Positions 53,447 through 62,254 of a stretch of 64,000 nucleotides of DNA are shown piece after piece. Position 1 is the first letter of the stretch. Each line of letters starts with the position of its first letter. A model generated the notes under the pieces. The model did no database searches and had not been told where the DNA came from. It saw only the letters and a program-made list of their open reading frames with translations. Where the stretch lies: the NCBI GenBank assembly GCA_016718505.1, contig JADKDE010000003.1:124001-188000 (forward strand). The letters are read 5' to 3'. Source of the stretch: Saprospiraceae bacterium. Its GTDB lineage: Bacteria > Bacteroidota > Bacteroidia > Chitinophagales > Saprospiraceae. Both the position numbers and the translations under genes were made by a program.

Positions 53447-54049
53447 TTATTTAGAGTACAATTCGACGATGAATTGCTCATTAATGTTTTCAGGTATTTG
53501 TTCTCTAGTCGGATGAGTTATAAAGATACCTTCCATTTTATCTGGATTCCATTCCAACCAAACAAATTTCTTTACATCTTTGTTTCCAACCAAAATCATA
53601 GGCAGATTTTGAGATTTTCCTCTCACGGAAATTTTATCCCCAGGACGCAATCTACAAGAAGGAATATTGGTCAAAATACCGTTGACTAGGATGTGCTTAT
53701 GAGAAACCATCTGTCTTGCCGCTCTTCTAGTTTTGGTCAATCCCATTCTATAAACGACATTATCCAATCTAGCTTCTAACAATTGCAATAAGATTTCACC
53801 AGTTACACCAGACTTACTGTGTGCATCGTGGAACGTATTTCTAAATTGTCTTTCTAGAACGCCATAGGTATGTTTAGCCTTTTGCTTTTCTGCCAACTGA
53901 ATAGCATAATTTGAACGTTGCTTACGCTTACGAGCCAATCCGTGCTGACCTGGTGCATATTTTCTTTTTTCGAAAGCTTTATCATAACCAAAAATAGCCT
54001 CACCGAAAGTTCTAGCGATCTTGGTAGCTGGTCCTGTATATCTTGCCAT
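53447..54049 (-). CDS. rpsD: 30S ribosomal protein S4
   Basis: 200 residues. A primary 16S rRNA binder with an S4 RNA-binding domain (LDNVVYRMGLTKTRRAARQMVSHKHILVNG). The N-terminus (MARYTGPATKIARTFGE) has no zinc-binding Cys cluster, the zinc-free form of S4. Normal length and position. Confidence 0.97.
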   Translation of the reverse strand: MARYTGPATKIARTFGEAIFGYDKAFEKRKYAPGQHGLARKRKQRSNYAIQLAEKQKAKHTYGVLERQFRNTFHDAHSKSGVTGEILLQLLEARLDNVVYRMGLTKTRRAARQMVSHKHILVNGILTNIPSCRLRPGDKISVRGKSQNLPMILVGNKDVKKFVWLEWNPDKMEGIFITHPTREQIPENINEQFIVELYSK

Positions 54050-54083
54050 TATAAATCCTTAGATATTATTACTAAATTAAAAA

Positions 54084-54470
54084 TTAAACTCTTCTTCTCT
54101 TTGGAGGTCTGCAACCATTGTGTGGCAAAGGCGTCACATCATGGATTCCTAGTACTCTGATACCATTTTGATCGATGGCTCTGATAGCCGCTTCACGACC
54201 GCTACCTGGACCTTTTACATAGACTTCAGCAGCGTGCATTCCCGCCTCATAAGCAACTTTTGCAGCATCGGCAGCGCATACTTGAGATGCATAAGGAGTA
54301 TTCTTTTTAGAACCTCTAAAACCATGCTTTCCAGAAGATGCCCAAGAAATTACTTGACCTTGCTTGTTGCAAACAGAAATAATGATGTTATTGAATGTAG
54401 ATTTAATGAAAACCAATCCTTCGGAATCAATCTTTACTACTCTTTTTTTGACTTTTTTAGCTTTTGCCAT
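54084..54470 (-). CDS. rpsK: 30S ribosomal protein S11
   Basis: 128 residues. Lines the mRNA exit region of the platform. Seen are FNNIIISVCNKQGQVISWAS, the VKGPGSGREAAIRA loop and the basic NGCRPPKRRRV end. Lies 35 bp after rpsM. Confidence 0.97.
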   Translation of the reverse strand: MAKAKKVKKRVVKIDSEGLVFIKSTFNNIIISVCNKQGQVISWASSGKHGFRGSKKNTPYASQVCAADAAKVAYEAGMHAAEVYVKGPGSGREAAIRAIDQNGIRVLGIHDVTPLPHNGCRPPKRRRV

Positions 54471-54505
54471 GTTAATTACTTATATAACTATATATTAATT
54501 TAAGA

Positions 54506-54883
54506 TTACTTAGCGGCTTTTTTCTTATTTGCCACCGTCTTACGCTTACCTTTTCTAGTTCTAGCGTTGGTTTTGGTTCTTTGACCACGTAGAGGAAGGC
54601 CTTTACGATGTCTAAGTCCTCTATAACATGCAATGTCCATCAATCGCTTGATATTCATCTGGATTTCAGATCTAAGCTGACCTTCTACCTTAACCTCATC
54701 GCTGATGATACGGCTAATTTCTTTTATATTATCGTCATTCCAGTCGGCGACCTTAACATTCTCATCAATTCCTGCCTGAGCCAAAATCTTTTTTGCTGTG
54801 GATCTTCCCACTCCAAAAATATAAGTCAACCCAATGACTCCTCTTTTATTCTTTGGTAAATCTATACCACCTATACGTGCCAT
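54506..54883 (-). CDS. rpsM: 30S ribosomal protein S13
   Basis: 125 residues. Subunit-bridge protein in the head. Seen are MARIGGIDLPKNKRGVIGLT, the helix-hairpin-helix, RGLRHRKGLPLRGQRTKTNA and a Lys-rich tail that contacts tRNA. Confidence 0.97.
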   Translation of the reverse strand: MARIGGIDLPKNKRGVIGLTYIFGVGRSTAKKILAQAGIDENVKVADWNDDNIKEISRIISDEVKVEGQLRSEIQMNIKRLMDIACYRGLRHRKGLPLRGQRTKTNARTRKGKRKTVANKKKAAK

Positions 54884-54914
54884 TTAATCAATTCTACGTT
54901 AATGAATGAATGAA

Positions 54915-55031
54915 TTATCCTTGTCTTTGTTTAAACTTAGGGTTCTTTTTGCAGATGACAAAAAGTTTACCTTTTCTTCTTACAATCTTGCACTCGGCAG
55001 ACCTTTTTTTGATTGAAGTCCTGACTTTCAT
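54915..55031 (-). CDS. rpmJ: 50S ribosomal protein L36, zinc-free form
   Basis: 38 residues: MKVRTSIKKRSAECKIVRR and on to NPKFKQRQG. Aligned to E. coli L36, the first Cys ligand is Ser and the ligand His is Phe, leaving two of four zinc ligands, so it should fold without zinc. Lies between infA (5 bp) and rpsM. Confidence 0.93.
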   Translation of the reverse strand: MKVRTSIKKRSAECKIVRRKGKLFVICKKNPKFKQRQG

Positions 55032-55036
55032 GTTTA

Positions 55037-55255
55037 TTATTTATATCTATAAGTTATTCTTCCTCTAGTCAAATCATAAGGAGACATTTCCACTGAAACT
55101 TTGTCTCCAGGTAAAATACGAATATAGTGCATCCTCATTTTACCAGAAATAGTAGCCAAAATTTGGTGGTCATTCTCTAATCTTACTCTAAACATAGCGT
55201 TTGAAAGAGCTTCTTCGATGATACCATCCTGTTTTATTAATACTTCTTTTGCCAT
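55037..55255 (-). CDS. infA: Translation initiation factor IF-1
   Basis: 72 residues, a single S1/OB fold that blocks the ribosomal A site during initiation. Seen are QDGIIEEALSNAMFRVRLEN, the MRMHYIRILPGDKVSVEMSP segment and the end TRGRITYRYK. Lies 35 bp after map and 5 bp before rpmJ. Confidence 0.97.
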   Translation of the reverse strand: MAKEVLIKQDGIIEEALSNAMFRVRLENDHQILATISGKMRMHYIRILPGDKVSVEMSPYDLTRGRITYRYK

Positions 55256-55290
55256 CTTACTATTCGGGCTGCAAATATCCGAATTTTAAT

Positions 55291-56100
55291 TTATATTTTT
55301 ACTAAATATTCATTTTTTTTAACTGCGCTCTCAATTATTTCATGATTACTCAGTATATTAGCTTTGTGTTTTCCAATTGCTACTGTGTGTTCAAAATGTG
55401 CTGATGGCTTTCCGTCTGTGGTCATAATTGACCAACCATCCTTGAGGACTTTAACATTTTTCTTACCTAAATTAATCATTGGCTCGATCGCTATCACCAT
55501 TCCTTCTACCAACAAAGGTCCGTTCCCTCTCTTGCCATAATTAGGTACATCGGGTGCTTCGTGAAGTTGTATTCCAACTCCGTGACCCACCAAGTCTCTC
55601 ACTACGCCGTATCCATATTTCATCTCAGTATGAGCAAAAACGGCATAGCTAACATCCCCAACTCGCTTTCCAATAATCGCCTGTTCTATTCCTAGATACA
55701 GGGATTCCTTGGTGCGAATCATTAAGGATTTTGTATCTTCATCTATATCATTGAAGGCAAAAGTATAGGCGGCATCCCCAAAATAGCCATTAAGTTGAAC
55801 CCCACAATCGACACTCATGACATCATTGGGCTCTAAAGGTCTATCATTCGGGATCCCGTGAACAACACAATCATTCAAAGAAAAACAAAGAGTAGAAGGA
55901 AACCCATGATACCCTTTGAATGCGGGCAAACCTCCTTTGGATCTTATATACTCTTCAGCTGCGGCATCCACCACTTTTGGTGTAATCCCTGGTTTGAGCA
56001 TTTCTGCTACTAGAGCTAAAGTTTCAGATACTATCTCACAAGACTTTTGGATGGCATTAATTTCTTCACCAGTCTTATAAAATATTTTACCTTTAGCCAC
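55291..56100 (-). CDS. map: Type I methionine aminopeptidase
   Basis: 269 residues. Removes the initiator Met from nascent proteins. Dinuclear-metal ligands are visible: the two Asp in SVDCGVQLNGYFGDAAY, the His in GHGVGIQLHE, the Glu in AIEPMI and the Glu in HFEHTVAI. No N-terminal zinc finger (bacterial type Ia). It lies between secY and infA, an order common in Bacteroidota and Firmicutes. Confidence 0.96.
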   Translation of the reverse strand: MAKGKIFYKTGEEINAIQKSCEIVSETLALVAEMLKPGITPKVVDAAAEEYIRSKGGLPAFKGYHGFPSTLCFSLNDCVVHGIPNDRPLEPNDVMSVDCGVQLNGYFGDAAYTFAFNDIDEDTKSLMIRTKESLYLGIEQAIIGKRVGDVSYAVFAHTEMKYGYGVVRDLVGHGVGIQLHEAPDVPNYGKRGNGPLLVEGMVIAIEPMINLGKKNVKVLKDGWSIMTTDGKPSAHFEHTVAIGKHKANILSNHEIIESAVKKNEYLVKI

Positions 56101-56112
56101 TTAATTTATATA

Positions 56113-57474
56113 TTAATAGTTGGTCAAACTCTGCAAAGAACTTGCAGTAGCTCTTCCTTCAACTTTTCCGTCTTTTACTAAGCCTTCATACTTACGCATA
56201 AGCAATTGACTGTCCACTTGTTGCAATGTATCTAAAACAGTACCTACCAAGATCAACAATGTGGTACCTCCAAAAAACATGGCCAAACTTGAATTAATCC
56301 CCAAAGCACTAGCAAATGCTGGTAAGATTGCAATCAAACCAAGAGCACATGCTCCTGGCAATGTAATTTTAGATGTAACAGTATCGATAAAATCTGCTGT
56401 TGCTAATCCTGGCTTTACACCTGGAATAAATGCATTTTGTCTCTTCAGATATTCTGAATATTGCTGAGCATTAACCAAAAGTGCTGTATATACATAAGTA
56501 AATATAACTATCAAAATGAAATAAATGATATTGTAAGTTACTGAAGTATAATCATTCAAACTTCTAAGCAAACCCGATGCAGCCCCAATACCTGTAGCAT
56601 CGGAGGTATATTGTAAAAGCGTTGCGGGTAAGAACATGATAGCCTGAGCAAAGATAATAGGCATAACACCTGCTGCGACCAATTTCAAAGGAATATAATC
56701 TCTATTTCCAGAAACTGGCATATTGCTACTATCGCGACCAACCATTATTTTAGCGAATTGTATCAAAATTTTTCTTACTGCCTGTACCAAAGCAATCGTA
56801 GCAAGAATAACCAAGATAAACAAAGCCAACTCAATAACTAATAATACAGGATTTTTACCTAATTCGAATGCAATGGCACTTGGAAATTTAGCGATAATAC
56901 CCACCATGATGATGAGTGATGTTCCATTACCCAATCCTCTTTCAGTAATCCTCTCTCCTAGCCACATACAGAAAATAGTACCAGTAGCCAAAACGATGAT
57001 ATTACAAAGCCAAAATAACTGCCATGAGAGATTCGGGTCATAAGCATTGGCATTTCTTATATAAGCCAAATAACCACCACCTTGGACAAGTACGATTAAT
57101 ACTGTAAGGAAACGTGTATATTGGTTTAGTTTTTTACGTCCGCTTTCGCCTTCGTGTTGTTGCAATTTTTGAAAATAAGGCACAGCAAAACCCAGCAACT
57201 GAATGATGATGGAAGCTGTGATATAAGGCATGATACCTAGTGCGAATATAGAAGCATTGTTAAAAGCTCCTCCAGTAAATACATTTATCAAACCAAGCAA
57301 ATCCGTAGCACTTCTATTTTGAGCTAGATTTTCCAGTACACTTGGGATAACTCCAGGCAATACCACATATGAACCAAATCTATACACAAGTAATAAAGCC
57401 AATGTGTATAATATTTTTTCGCGAAGCTCTTGGATGCTCCAAATATTCTCTATGGTTTGAATGAATTTTTTCAT
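56113..57474 (-). CDS. secY: Protein translocase subunit SecY
   Basis: 453 residues, ten membrane helices forming the protein-conducting channel. Seen are FSLGIMPYITASIIIQL-like LGIMPYITASIIIQLLG, the plug helix region after the first segment, GLGNGTSLIIMVGI and GVKPGLATADFIDTV. It translocates all Sec substrates, including the T9SS cargo seen elsewhere in the window. Lies 5 bp after rplO. Confidence 0.97.
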   Translation of the reverse strand: MKKFIQTIENIWSIQELREKILYTLALLLVYRFGSYVVLPGVIPSVLENLAQNRSATDLLGLINVFTGGAFNNASIFALGIMPYITASIIIQLLGFAVPYFQKLQQHEGESGRKKLNQYTRFLTVLIVLVQGGGYLAYIRNANAYDPNLSWQLFWLCNIIVLATGTIFCMWLGERITERGLGNGTSLIIMVGIIAKFPSAIAFELGKNPVLLVIELALFILVILATIALVQAVRKILIQFAKIMVGRDSSNMPVSGNRDYIPLKLVAAGVMPIIFAQAIMFLPATLLQYTSDATGIGAASGLLRSLNDYTSVTYNIIYFILIVIFTYVYTALLVNAQQYSEYLKRQNAFIPGVKPGLATADFIDTVTSKITLPGACALGLIAILPAFASALGINSSLAMFFGGTTLLILVGTVLDTLQQVDSQLLMRKYEGLVKDGKVEGRATASSLQSLTNY

Positions 57475-57479
57475 AAAAA

Positions 57480-57929
57480 CTACTTAATCAATTGAACACT
57501 ACCGCCCAATGCTTCAATTTTCTCCTTTGCTGTAGCAGAAATAGCATGAACGCTTACTGAAATTTTAGAATTTAATTCGCCATTACCTAAGATCTTCACC
57601 TTATCGGATTTCTTGACCATAGATAATTTTTTCATTGAATCCATATTGAAATCCAATGCATTAAATTTATCTACTGCATGTTGAAGAAAACTCAAGTTTA
57701 TCCCAACATAATCAATACGGTCGATGGACTTAAAACCTCTTTTAGGCAATCTCATCTGCAAAGGCATCTGACCTCCTTCAAAGTTTCTTTTTGTCTTGTG
57801 CCCAGATCTTGATCCATCTCCTTTGTGACCTCTAGTAGAAGTCCCCCCGTGGCCTGAACCTTGTCCTCGAGCTATTCTTTTTTCTGAATGTGTGGCCCCT
57901 TTTGCGGGCTTTAATGTAGATAAATCCAT
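57480..57929 (-). CDS. rplO: 50S ribosomal protein L15
   Basis: 149 residues. An early-assembly protein of the large subunit. The Gly/Arg-rich N-terminus (RGQGSGHGGTSTRGHKGDGS) threads into 23S rRNA, followed by GGQMPLQMRLPKRGF. Normal length. Lies directly before secY in the transcript. Confidence 0.97.
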   Translation of the reverse strand: MDLSTLKPAKGATHSEKRIARGQGSGHGGTSTRGHKGDGSRSGHKTKRNFEGGQMPLQMRLPKRGFKSIDRIDYVGINLSFLQHAVDKFNALDFNMDSMKKLSMVKKSDKVKILGNGELNSKISVSVHAISATAKEKIEALGGSVQLIK

Positions 57930-57952
57930 TTTAATAAATTTAATATTGAGAA

Positions 57953-58132
57953 TTAAACTTCTTCAACTTTAATTAAGTGGCTCACTTTTTTCACCATACC
58001 CAAGATTTGAGGTGTAGGTGTGTGTTCCACAGAACCGTTCATTTTTTTAATGCCTAGTGCTAAGATCGTATTCTTTTGAGAATGCGGTCTGTCGATTACA
58101 CTTTTGACAAGGGTGATTTTAATTTTTCCCAT
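57953..58132 (-). CDS. rpmD: 50S ribosomal protein L30
   Basis: 59 residues read from the ATG at 58130-58132: MGKIKITLVKSVIDRPHSQK, then NTILALGIKKMNGSVEHTPT and a VSHLIKVEEV end. This is the short bacterial L30, 13 bp after rpsE and 23 bp before rplO. Confidence 0.95.
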   Translation of the reverse strand: MGKIKITLVKSVIDRPHSQKNTILALGIKKMNGSVEHTPTPQILGMVKKVSHLIKVEEV

Positions 58133-58145
58133 TTTAAGATAATAT

Positions 58146-58667
58146 TTATAGTCCCTTGAATAATTCTTCCAATGATTTGTCTCTTGTTCTAGCCACCTCC
58201 ACAGGAGTTCTCAATTTTGATAAAGCATCAATAGTAGCTTTTACAACATTGTGTGGGTTAGAAGATCCTTGAGACTTAGCAAGTACATTATGTACGCCTG
58301 CGATTTCCAAAACTGCTCTCATTGCACCTCCAGCGATAATACCCGTACCATCTGCTGCTGGCTTAATTAAAACTTTGCCAGCTCCATACTTACCAAGCTG
58401 TTCGTGAGGAATGGTTCCTTTAAGTATTGGTACTTTGACAAGGTTTTTCTTAGCATCATCCACTGCTTTAGTGATAGCATCTGTCACCTCTCTCGCCTTA
58501 CCCAATCCTTGACCCACAGTACCGTTTCCATCACCTACTACTACTATAGCAGCAAAGCTGAAAGTACGACCCCCTTTAGTCACTTTGGCTACTCTATTAA
58601 GAGCGACCATTTTATCTTTAAGTTCCAAAGTATCCGTTGGATTAACTTTTCTTACAGAATTAGACAT
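58146..58667 (-). CDS. rpsE: 30S ribosomal protein S5
   Basis: 173 residues. A decoding-fidelity protein. The double-stranded RNA-binding-like domain reads LNRVAKVTKGGRTFSFAAIV and VGQGLGKAREVTDAI; the C-terminal domain reads GTGIIAGGAMRAVLEIAGVH. Normal length. Confidence 0.97.
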   Translation of the reverse strand: MSNSVRKVNPTDTLELKDKMVALNRVAKVTKGGRTFSFAAIVVVGDGNGTVGQGLGKAREVTDAITKAVDDAKKNLVKVPILKGTIPHEQLGKYGAGKVLIKPAADGTGIIAGGAMRAVLEIAGVHNVLAKSQGSSNPHNVVKATIDALSKLRTPVEVARTRDKSLEELFKGL

Positions 58668-58689
58668 TATAGTAATTTATTATATTGTA

Positions 58690-59042
58690 TTAAAATTTCA
58701 ATCCACCTTCACGAGCGCCATCAGCTACGGCTTTGACTCTACCATGATATAAATATCCACCTCTATCAAAACAACATTCTCAATCTTAGAGGCCAATGCT
58801 TTCTCTGCCAATAATTTTCCTACGGCAAATGAAGTATCAACTTTGTTTCCAGAGGCAGTAATTGCTGCATCTTTAGAACTTGCACAAGCCAAAGTAACTT
58901 CTTTGATATCATCAATTAATTGACAATAAATTTGCTTGTTACTTCTATAAACTGAAAGTCTTGGTCGTTCAGCAGTTCCAGACACCTTTTTTCTAACCCT
59001 AAGGTGAATTCTTTTTTTCTTTTGTATTTTGGATATTTTCAT
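58690..59042 (-). CDS. rplR: 50S ribosomal protein L18, with one apparent frameshift
   Basis: Binds 5S rRNA. The start (KKRIHLRVRKKVSGTAERPR) is normal. As read, the frame fails after KIENVV and stops at 58725. Adding one base to the A(4) run at 58768-58771 (plus strand) restores VVFDRGGYLYHGRVKAVADG and AREGGLKF with a stop at 58690, giving 117 residues, the normal L18 length. As rplR is single-copy and essential, the break is most likely a sequencing or assembly error. Confidence 0.95.
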
Positions 59043-59089
59043 GTGAAAATATAATTTATTTTAAAGATTGAAATCTAATTAATTAAAGA

Positions 59090-59647
59090 TTATTTCTTAC
59101 CAGAGGTTTTACCAGCTTTACGACGAATAATCTCACCTTTGAATTTAATACCTTTTCCTTTGTAAGGTTCAGGTTTTCTGAAAGATCTAATTTTTGCGCA
59201 AATTTGACCCAATAGTTCAAGATCGTTTGATTCCAACTTGATACCTGGGGCTTGTCCCTTTTCTGCTGAAGTACTCAAAGTTATTTCCTTAGGCACAACA
59301 AACATAATTGGGTGAGCATATCCGAGCGTCAATTCCAAAATATTTCCTGTATTAGAAGCTCTATAACCGACCCCTATAAGTTCCATTTCTTTGACATAAC
59401 CATCTGAGACCCCTTTAACAAGATTGTTAAGAACCGCTCTATAGGTACCGTGTAAAGATCTGTGTCTTTTTTGGTCTGTTGGACGAAGGACTGACAAAGT
59501 ACCATCTTCAACTTCTACCTTAATATCCATATCTACTTGATATGAAAGACTTCCCTTTGGACCTTTTACAGTAACCATATTACCTTTGGTGATGGAAACA
59601 TCAACATTGGCTGGAAGACTAATTGGGGCTTTTCCTATTCGTGACAT
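59090..59647 (-). CDS. rplF: 50S ribosomal protein L6
   Basis: 185 residues. Two-domain protein near the sarcin-ricin loop and factor site. Start MSRIGKAPISLPANVDV. Signature GVSDGYVKEMELIGVGYRAS and the end KPEPYKGKGIKFKGEIIRRK. Confidence 0.97.
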   Translation of the reverse strand: MSRIGKAPISLPANVDVSITKGNMVTVKGPKGSLSYQVDMDIKVEVEDGTLSVLRPTDQKRHRSLHGTYRAVLNNLVKGVSDGYVKEMELIGVGYRASNTGNILELTLGYAHPIMFVVPKEITLSTSAEKGQAPGIKLESNDLELLGQICAKIRSFRKPEPYKGKGIKFKGEIIRRKAGKTSGKK

Positions 59648-59674
59648 AAAATATATCTCTTACTTAAAAAAATA

Positions 59675-60079
59675 TTAGTAAACAAAACATAAAACTTCCC
59701 CTCCTATATGAGCTTCACGGGCTTGTTTATCCGTCAAAAGTCCTTTGGAAGTCGAGATAATTGCAATACCCAATCCATTGATTACTCTAGGTAAATTATT
59801 GGCTTGTGTAAAATGCCTTAATCCCGGTTTGCTGATTCTAAGCAATTTCCTGATTACAGGTTTTTTAGACTCCATATCATACTTAAGAGCTATTTTGATA
59901 ACTCCTTGTACTGTACTGTCAGACTCAACTTTATATTTGTGAATATAACCTTGATTGTACAATATTTCAGTGATACCGACTTTCAATTTTGAAGAAGGAA
60001 TATCTACTGTTCTATGACCTGCTAATTGAGCGTTTCTTATCCTTGTTAGGTAATCAGCTATTGGATCTGTAACTGCCAT
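59675..60079 (-). CDS. rpsH: 30S ribosomal protein S8
   Basis: 134 residues. Central-domain assembly protein. Start MAVTDPIADYLTRIRNAQ and C-terminal signature GLGIAIISTSKGLLTDKQA with GGEVLCFVY. In other bacteria S8 represses this operon by binding its mRNA; no such site was identified here. Confidence 0.97.
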   Translation of the reverse strand: MAVTDPIADYLTRIRNAQLAGHRTVDIPSSKLKVGITEILYNQGYIHKYKVESDSTVQGVIKIALKYDMESKKPVIRKLLRISKPGLRHFTQANNLPRVINGLGIAIISTSKGLLTDKQAREAHIGGEVLCFVY

Positions 60080-60116
60080 ATTATATAAATTGACTTAAAT
60101 TTGTGTGCTAAAAATA

Positions 60117-60386
60117 TTACCAACTTCCTTTTCTTACGCCAGGTATTTTACCCTCTAGCGCCATTTTTCTGAACATAACCCTGCAAATACCAAAATCTCT
60201 CATATAACCTTTTGGTCTTCCTGTCAATTGGCAACGATTATGCTTTCTAATGGGATTTGAATTACGAGGTAATTTATCCAGTGCATCGTAGTCTCCTGCT
60301 TCTTTGAGGGATTTGCGCAATTCTGCATATTTTTCAACGATTCTTGCACGTTTTAATTCCCTAGCTATTACGGATTTCTTTGCCAT
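60117..60386 (-). CDS. rpsN: 30S ribosomal protein S14, zinc-free long form
   Basis: 89 residues. MAKKSVIARELKRARIVEKY and RCQLTGRPKGYMRDFGICRV. The CxxC...CxxC zinc ligands of the short form are absent, so this is the zinc-independent type. Lies 5 bp after rplE. Confidence 0.97.
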   Translation of the reverse strand: MAKKSVIARELKRARIVEKYAELRKSLKEAGDYDALDKLPRNSNPIRKHNRCQLTGRPKGYMRDFGICRVMFRKMALEGKIPGVRKGSW

Positions 60387-60391
60387 AATTA

Positions 60392-60949
60392 TTAATTTTT
60401 CTGATTTTTGAAAGGTAAACCCATTTCCTTCAACAAAGCCAAAGCTTCAGCATCGGTCTTTGCAGTAGTAACGAATGTTACGTCCATTCCTTGAATTTTG
60501 CTAATCTTATCAATGTCTATTTCAGGAAAAATGATTTGTTCAGTGACACCCATTGTATAGTTACCGCGGCCGTCAAAACTTTTATCGTTGATTCCTTTAA
60601 AATCTCTAACACGGGGCAAAGATACGGTAATCAATCGATCCAAAAATTCGAACATTCTATCAGATCTAAGAGTTACTTTTACGCCGATGGGCATAAACTC
60701 TCTAAGCTTAAAGTTAGAAATAGAAGTTCTAGCTATGGTTGGTACAGCTTTTTGACCAGTGATTGTTGACATTTCATTGACTGCATTGTCGATGATTTTC
60801 TTATCACCAGTAGCATCACCAAGTCCTTGATTGATACTTACTTTAACTATCTTTGGCACTTGCATGATAGATTTATAACCGAACTGTTCCATTAACTTAG
60901 GAATCACGGTATCCTTGTAGTGGGTGCGAAGTCTTGGAATATAACTCAT
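60392..60949 (-). CDS. rplE: 50S ribosomal protein L5
   Basis: 185 residues. Binds 5S rRNA together with L18. Seen are IVKVSINQGLGDATGDKKII, FDGRGNYTMGVTEQIIFPEI and MDVTFVTTAKTDAEALALL. Its ATG overlaps the rplX stop by one base (TAATG), so the two are translationally coupled. Confidence 0.97.
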   Translation of the reverse strand: MSYIPRLRTHYKDTVIPKLMEQFGYKSIMQVPKIVKVSINQGLGDATGDKKIIDNAVNEMSTITGQKAVPTIARTSISNFKLREFMPIGVKVTLRSDRMFEFLDRLITVSLPRVRDFKGINDKSFDGRGNYTMGVTEQIIFPEIDIDKISKIQGMDVTFVTTAKTDAEALALLKEMGLPFKNQKN

Positions 60950-61302
60950 TATTTAATAATTTCTCCAGATTTTTTAGAATAACGTACCAATTTTTGACCC
61001 TCAAATTTTCTACCTGTACGTGTTGGTTGTTTTGATTTTGGGTCTATAAGCATGAGGTTAGACAGGTGGATGGATGCCTCCATTTCTTCGATGCCTCCCG
61101 CAGCGTCTTGTGTTGGTTTGATGTGTTTCTTCATCATTTTAACGCCTTGTACGATGGCTCGATTTTTATCAGGAAATACTGAAGTAACTTCTCCTTTTTT
61201 TCCCTTTTCTGAACCTGCTATAACCATAACTTGATCTCCTTTCTTAACGTGAAGTTTTGGAGCAAATCTTTTTTGGTTAGAAACCGATGGATTCTTTTTC
61301 AT
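60949..61302 (-). CDS. rplX: 50S ribosomal protein L24
   Basis: 117 residues. An assembly initiator with a KOW motif (KGDQVMVIAGSEKGKKGEVT). The stop overlaps the next start (rplE) by one base. Confidence 0.97.
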   Translation of the reverse strand: MKKNPSVSNQKRFAPKLHVKKGDQVMVIAGSEKGKKGEVTSVFPDKNRAIVQGVKMMKKHIKPTQDAAGGIEEMEASIHLSNLMLIDPKSKQPTRTGRKFEGQKLVRYSKKSGEIIK

Positions 61303-61311
61303 ATATAAATA

Positions 61312-61677
61312 TTATAATACCTCGGGGGCTAATGAAACAATACGCATATAATCGCGTTCTCTCAATTCTCTCGCTACTGGTCCGAATATACGGGTACCAC
61401 GAGGTTCATCTTGATTGTTCAACAACACTACAGCATTGTCGTCAAATCTAATATAAGAACCATCTTTTCTCTTTACTTCTTTATGTGTTCTTACGATCAC
61501 GGCTCTCGAAACGGTACCTTTTTTGACACCACCTGGGGTAGCATCTTTAACAGTAACGATTATTACATCTCCCAGTGAAGCATACCTTCTTTTCGTACCA
61601 CCAAGGACACGAATACAAAGCACCTCTTTCGCTCCACTATTGTCTGCCACTCTTAATCTTGATTCCTGCTGTATCAT
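61312..61677 (-). CDS. rplN: 50S ribosomal protein L14
   Basis: 121 residues. MIQQESRLRVADNSGAKEVL and FGPVARELRERDYMRIVSLA are diagnostic. Forms intersubunit bridges and is the usual docking site of the silencing factor RsfS. Confidence 0.97.
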   Translation of the reverse strand: MIQQESRLRVADNSGAKEVLCIRVLGGTKRRYASLGDVIIVTVKDATPGGVKKGTVSRAVIVRTHKEVKRKDGSYIRFDDNAVVLLNNQDEPRGTRIFGPVARELRERDYMRIVSLAPEVL

Positions 61678-61713
61678 TATAAAAAAATTATAAAATATTA
61701 TCTAGTATATCAA

Positions 61714-61983
61714 TTATTTTGCCTTTTCAACTATTTCCACCAATCTCCATCTCTTCATTTTACTTAAAGGTCGAGACTCGACTATTTTAACAACGTCCCC
61801 AATTGAACACTGATTTTGTTCATCATGGGCATGGAATTTTTTAGATTTTTTCACAAATTTACCATAGATAGGATGTTGAAGCCTCCTTTCTACAGAAACG
61901 GTGATGGTTTTGTCCATAAGATTGCTTGTGACAACTCCTACTTTAATCTTCCGTAATGCTACTTTTTGTACTTGCTCTGTCAT
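61714..61983 (-). CDS. rpsQ: 30S ribosomal protein S17
   Basis: 89 residues, OB fold. Seen are GVVTSNLMDKTITVSVERR, HPIYGKFVKKSKKFHAHDE and VVKIVESRPLSKMKRWRLVE. Confidence 0.97.
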   Translation of the reverse strand: MTEQVQKVALRKIKVGVVTSNLMDKTITVSVERRLQHPIYGKFVKKSKKFHAHDEQNQCSIGDVVKIVESRPLSKMKRWRLVEIVEKAK

Positions 61984-62029
61984 TGGGTGAATGTTTTACA
62001 CCAAAAAATTAATAAATTAAAATCTACCG

Positions 62030-62233
62030 TTAAGCCTTTTCTCTTGCAGTAATTTCTGTAAGAAGTCGTGCTATATCTTTCTTTTGGACATTCAGTGCTA
62101 TCGCATCCAAATTTCCACTAACTAAGGAGTCAAATTTTTCTCTCTGACGTCCAGACTTAAGCTCTCGAACGGTTTGTTTCAACTGATCCAAGCTCATATT
62201 TTTTATATTGTCTATATTAGATTTCTTAGCCAT
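62030..62233 (-). CDS. rpmC: 50S ribosomal protein L29
   Basis: 67 residues, helical hairpin at the tunnel exit. MSLDQLKQTVRELKSGRQRE and the KKDIARLLTEITAREKA end identify it. The N-terminus has about 12 extra residues before the usual Met; that internal Met could be the true start. Confidence 0.95.
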   Translation of the reverse strand: MAKKSNIDNIKNMSLDQLKQTVRELKSGRQREKFDSLVSGNLDAIALNVQKKDIARLLTEITAREKA

Positions 62234-62254
62234 TGCGAATTACAATTTTAAAAA

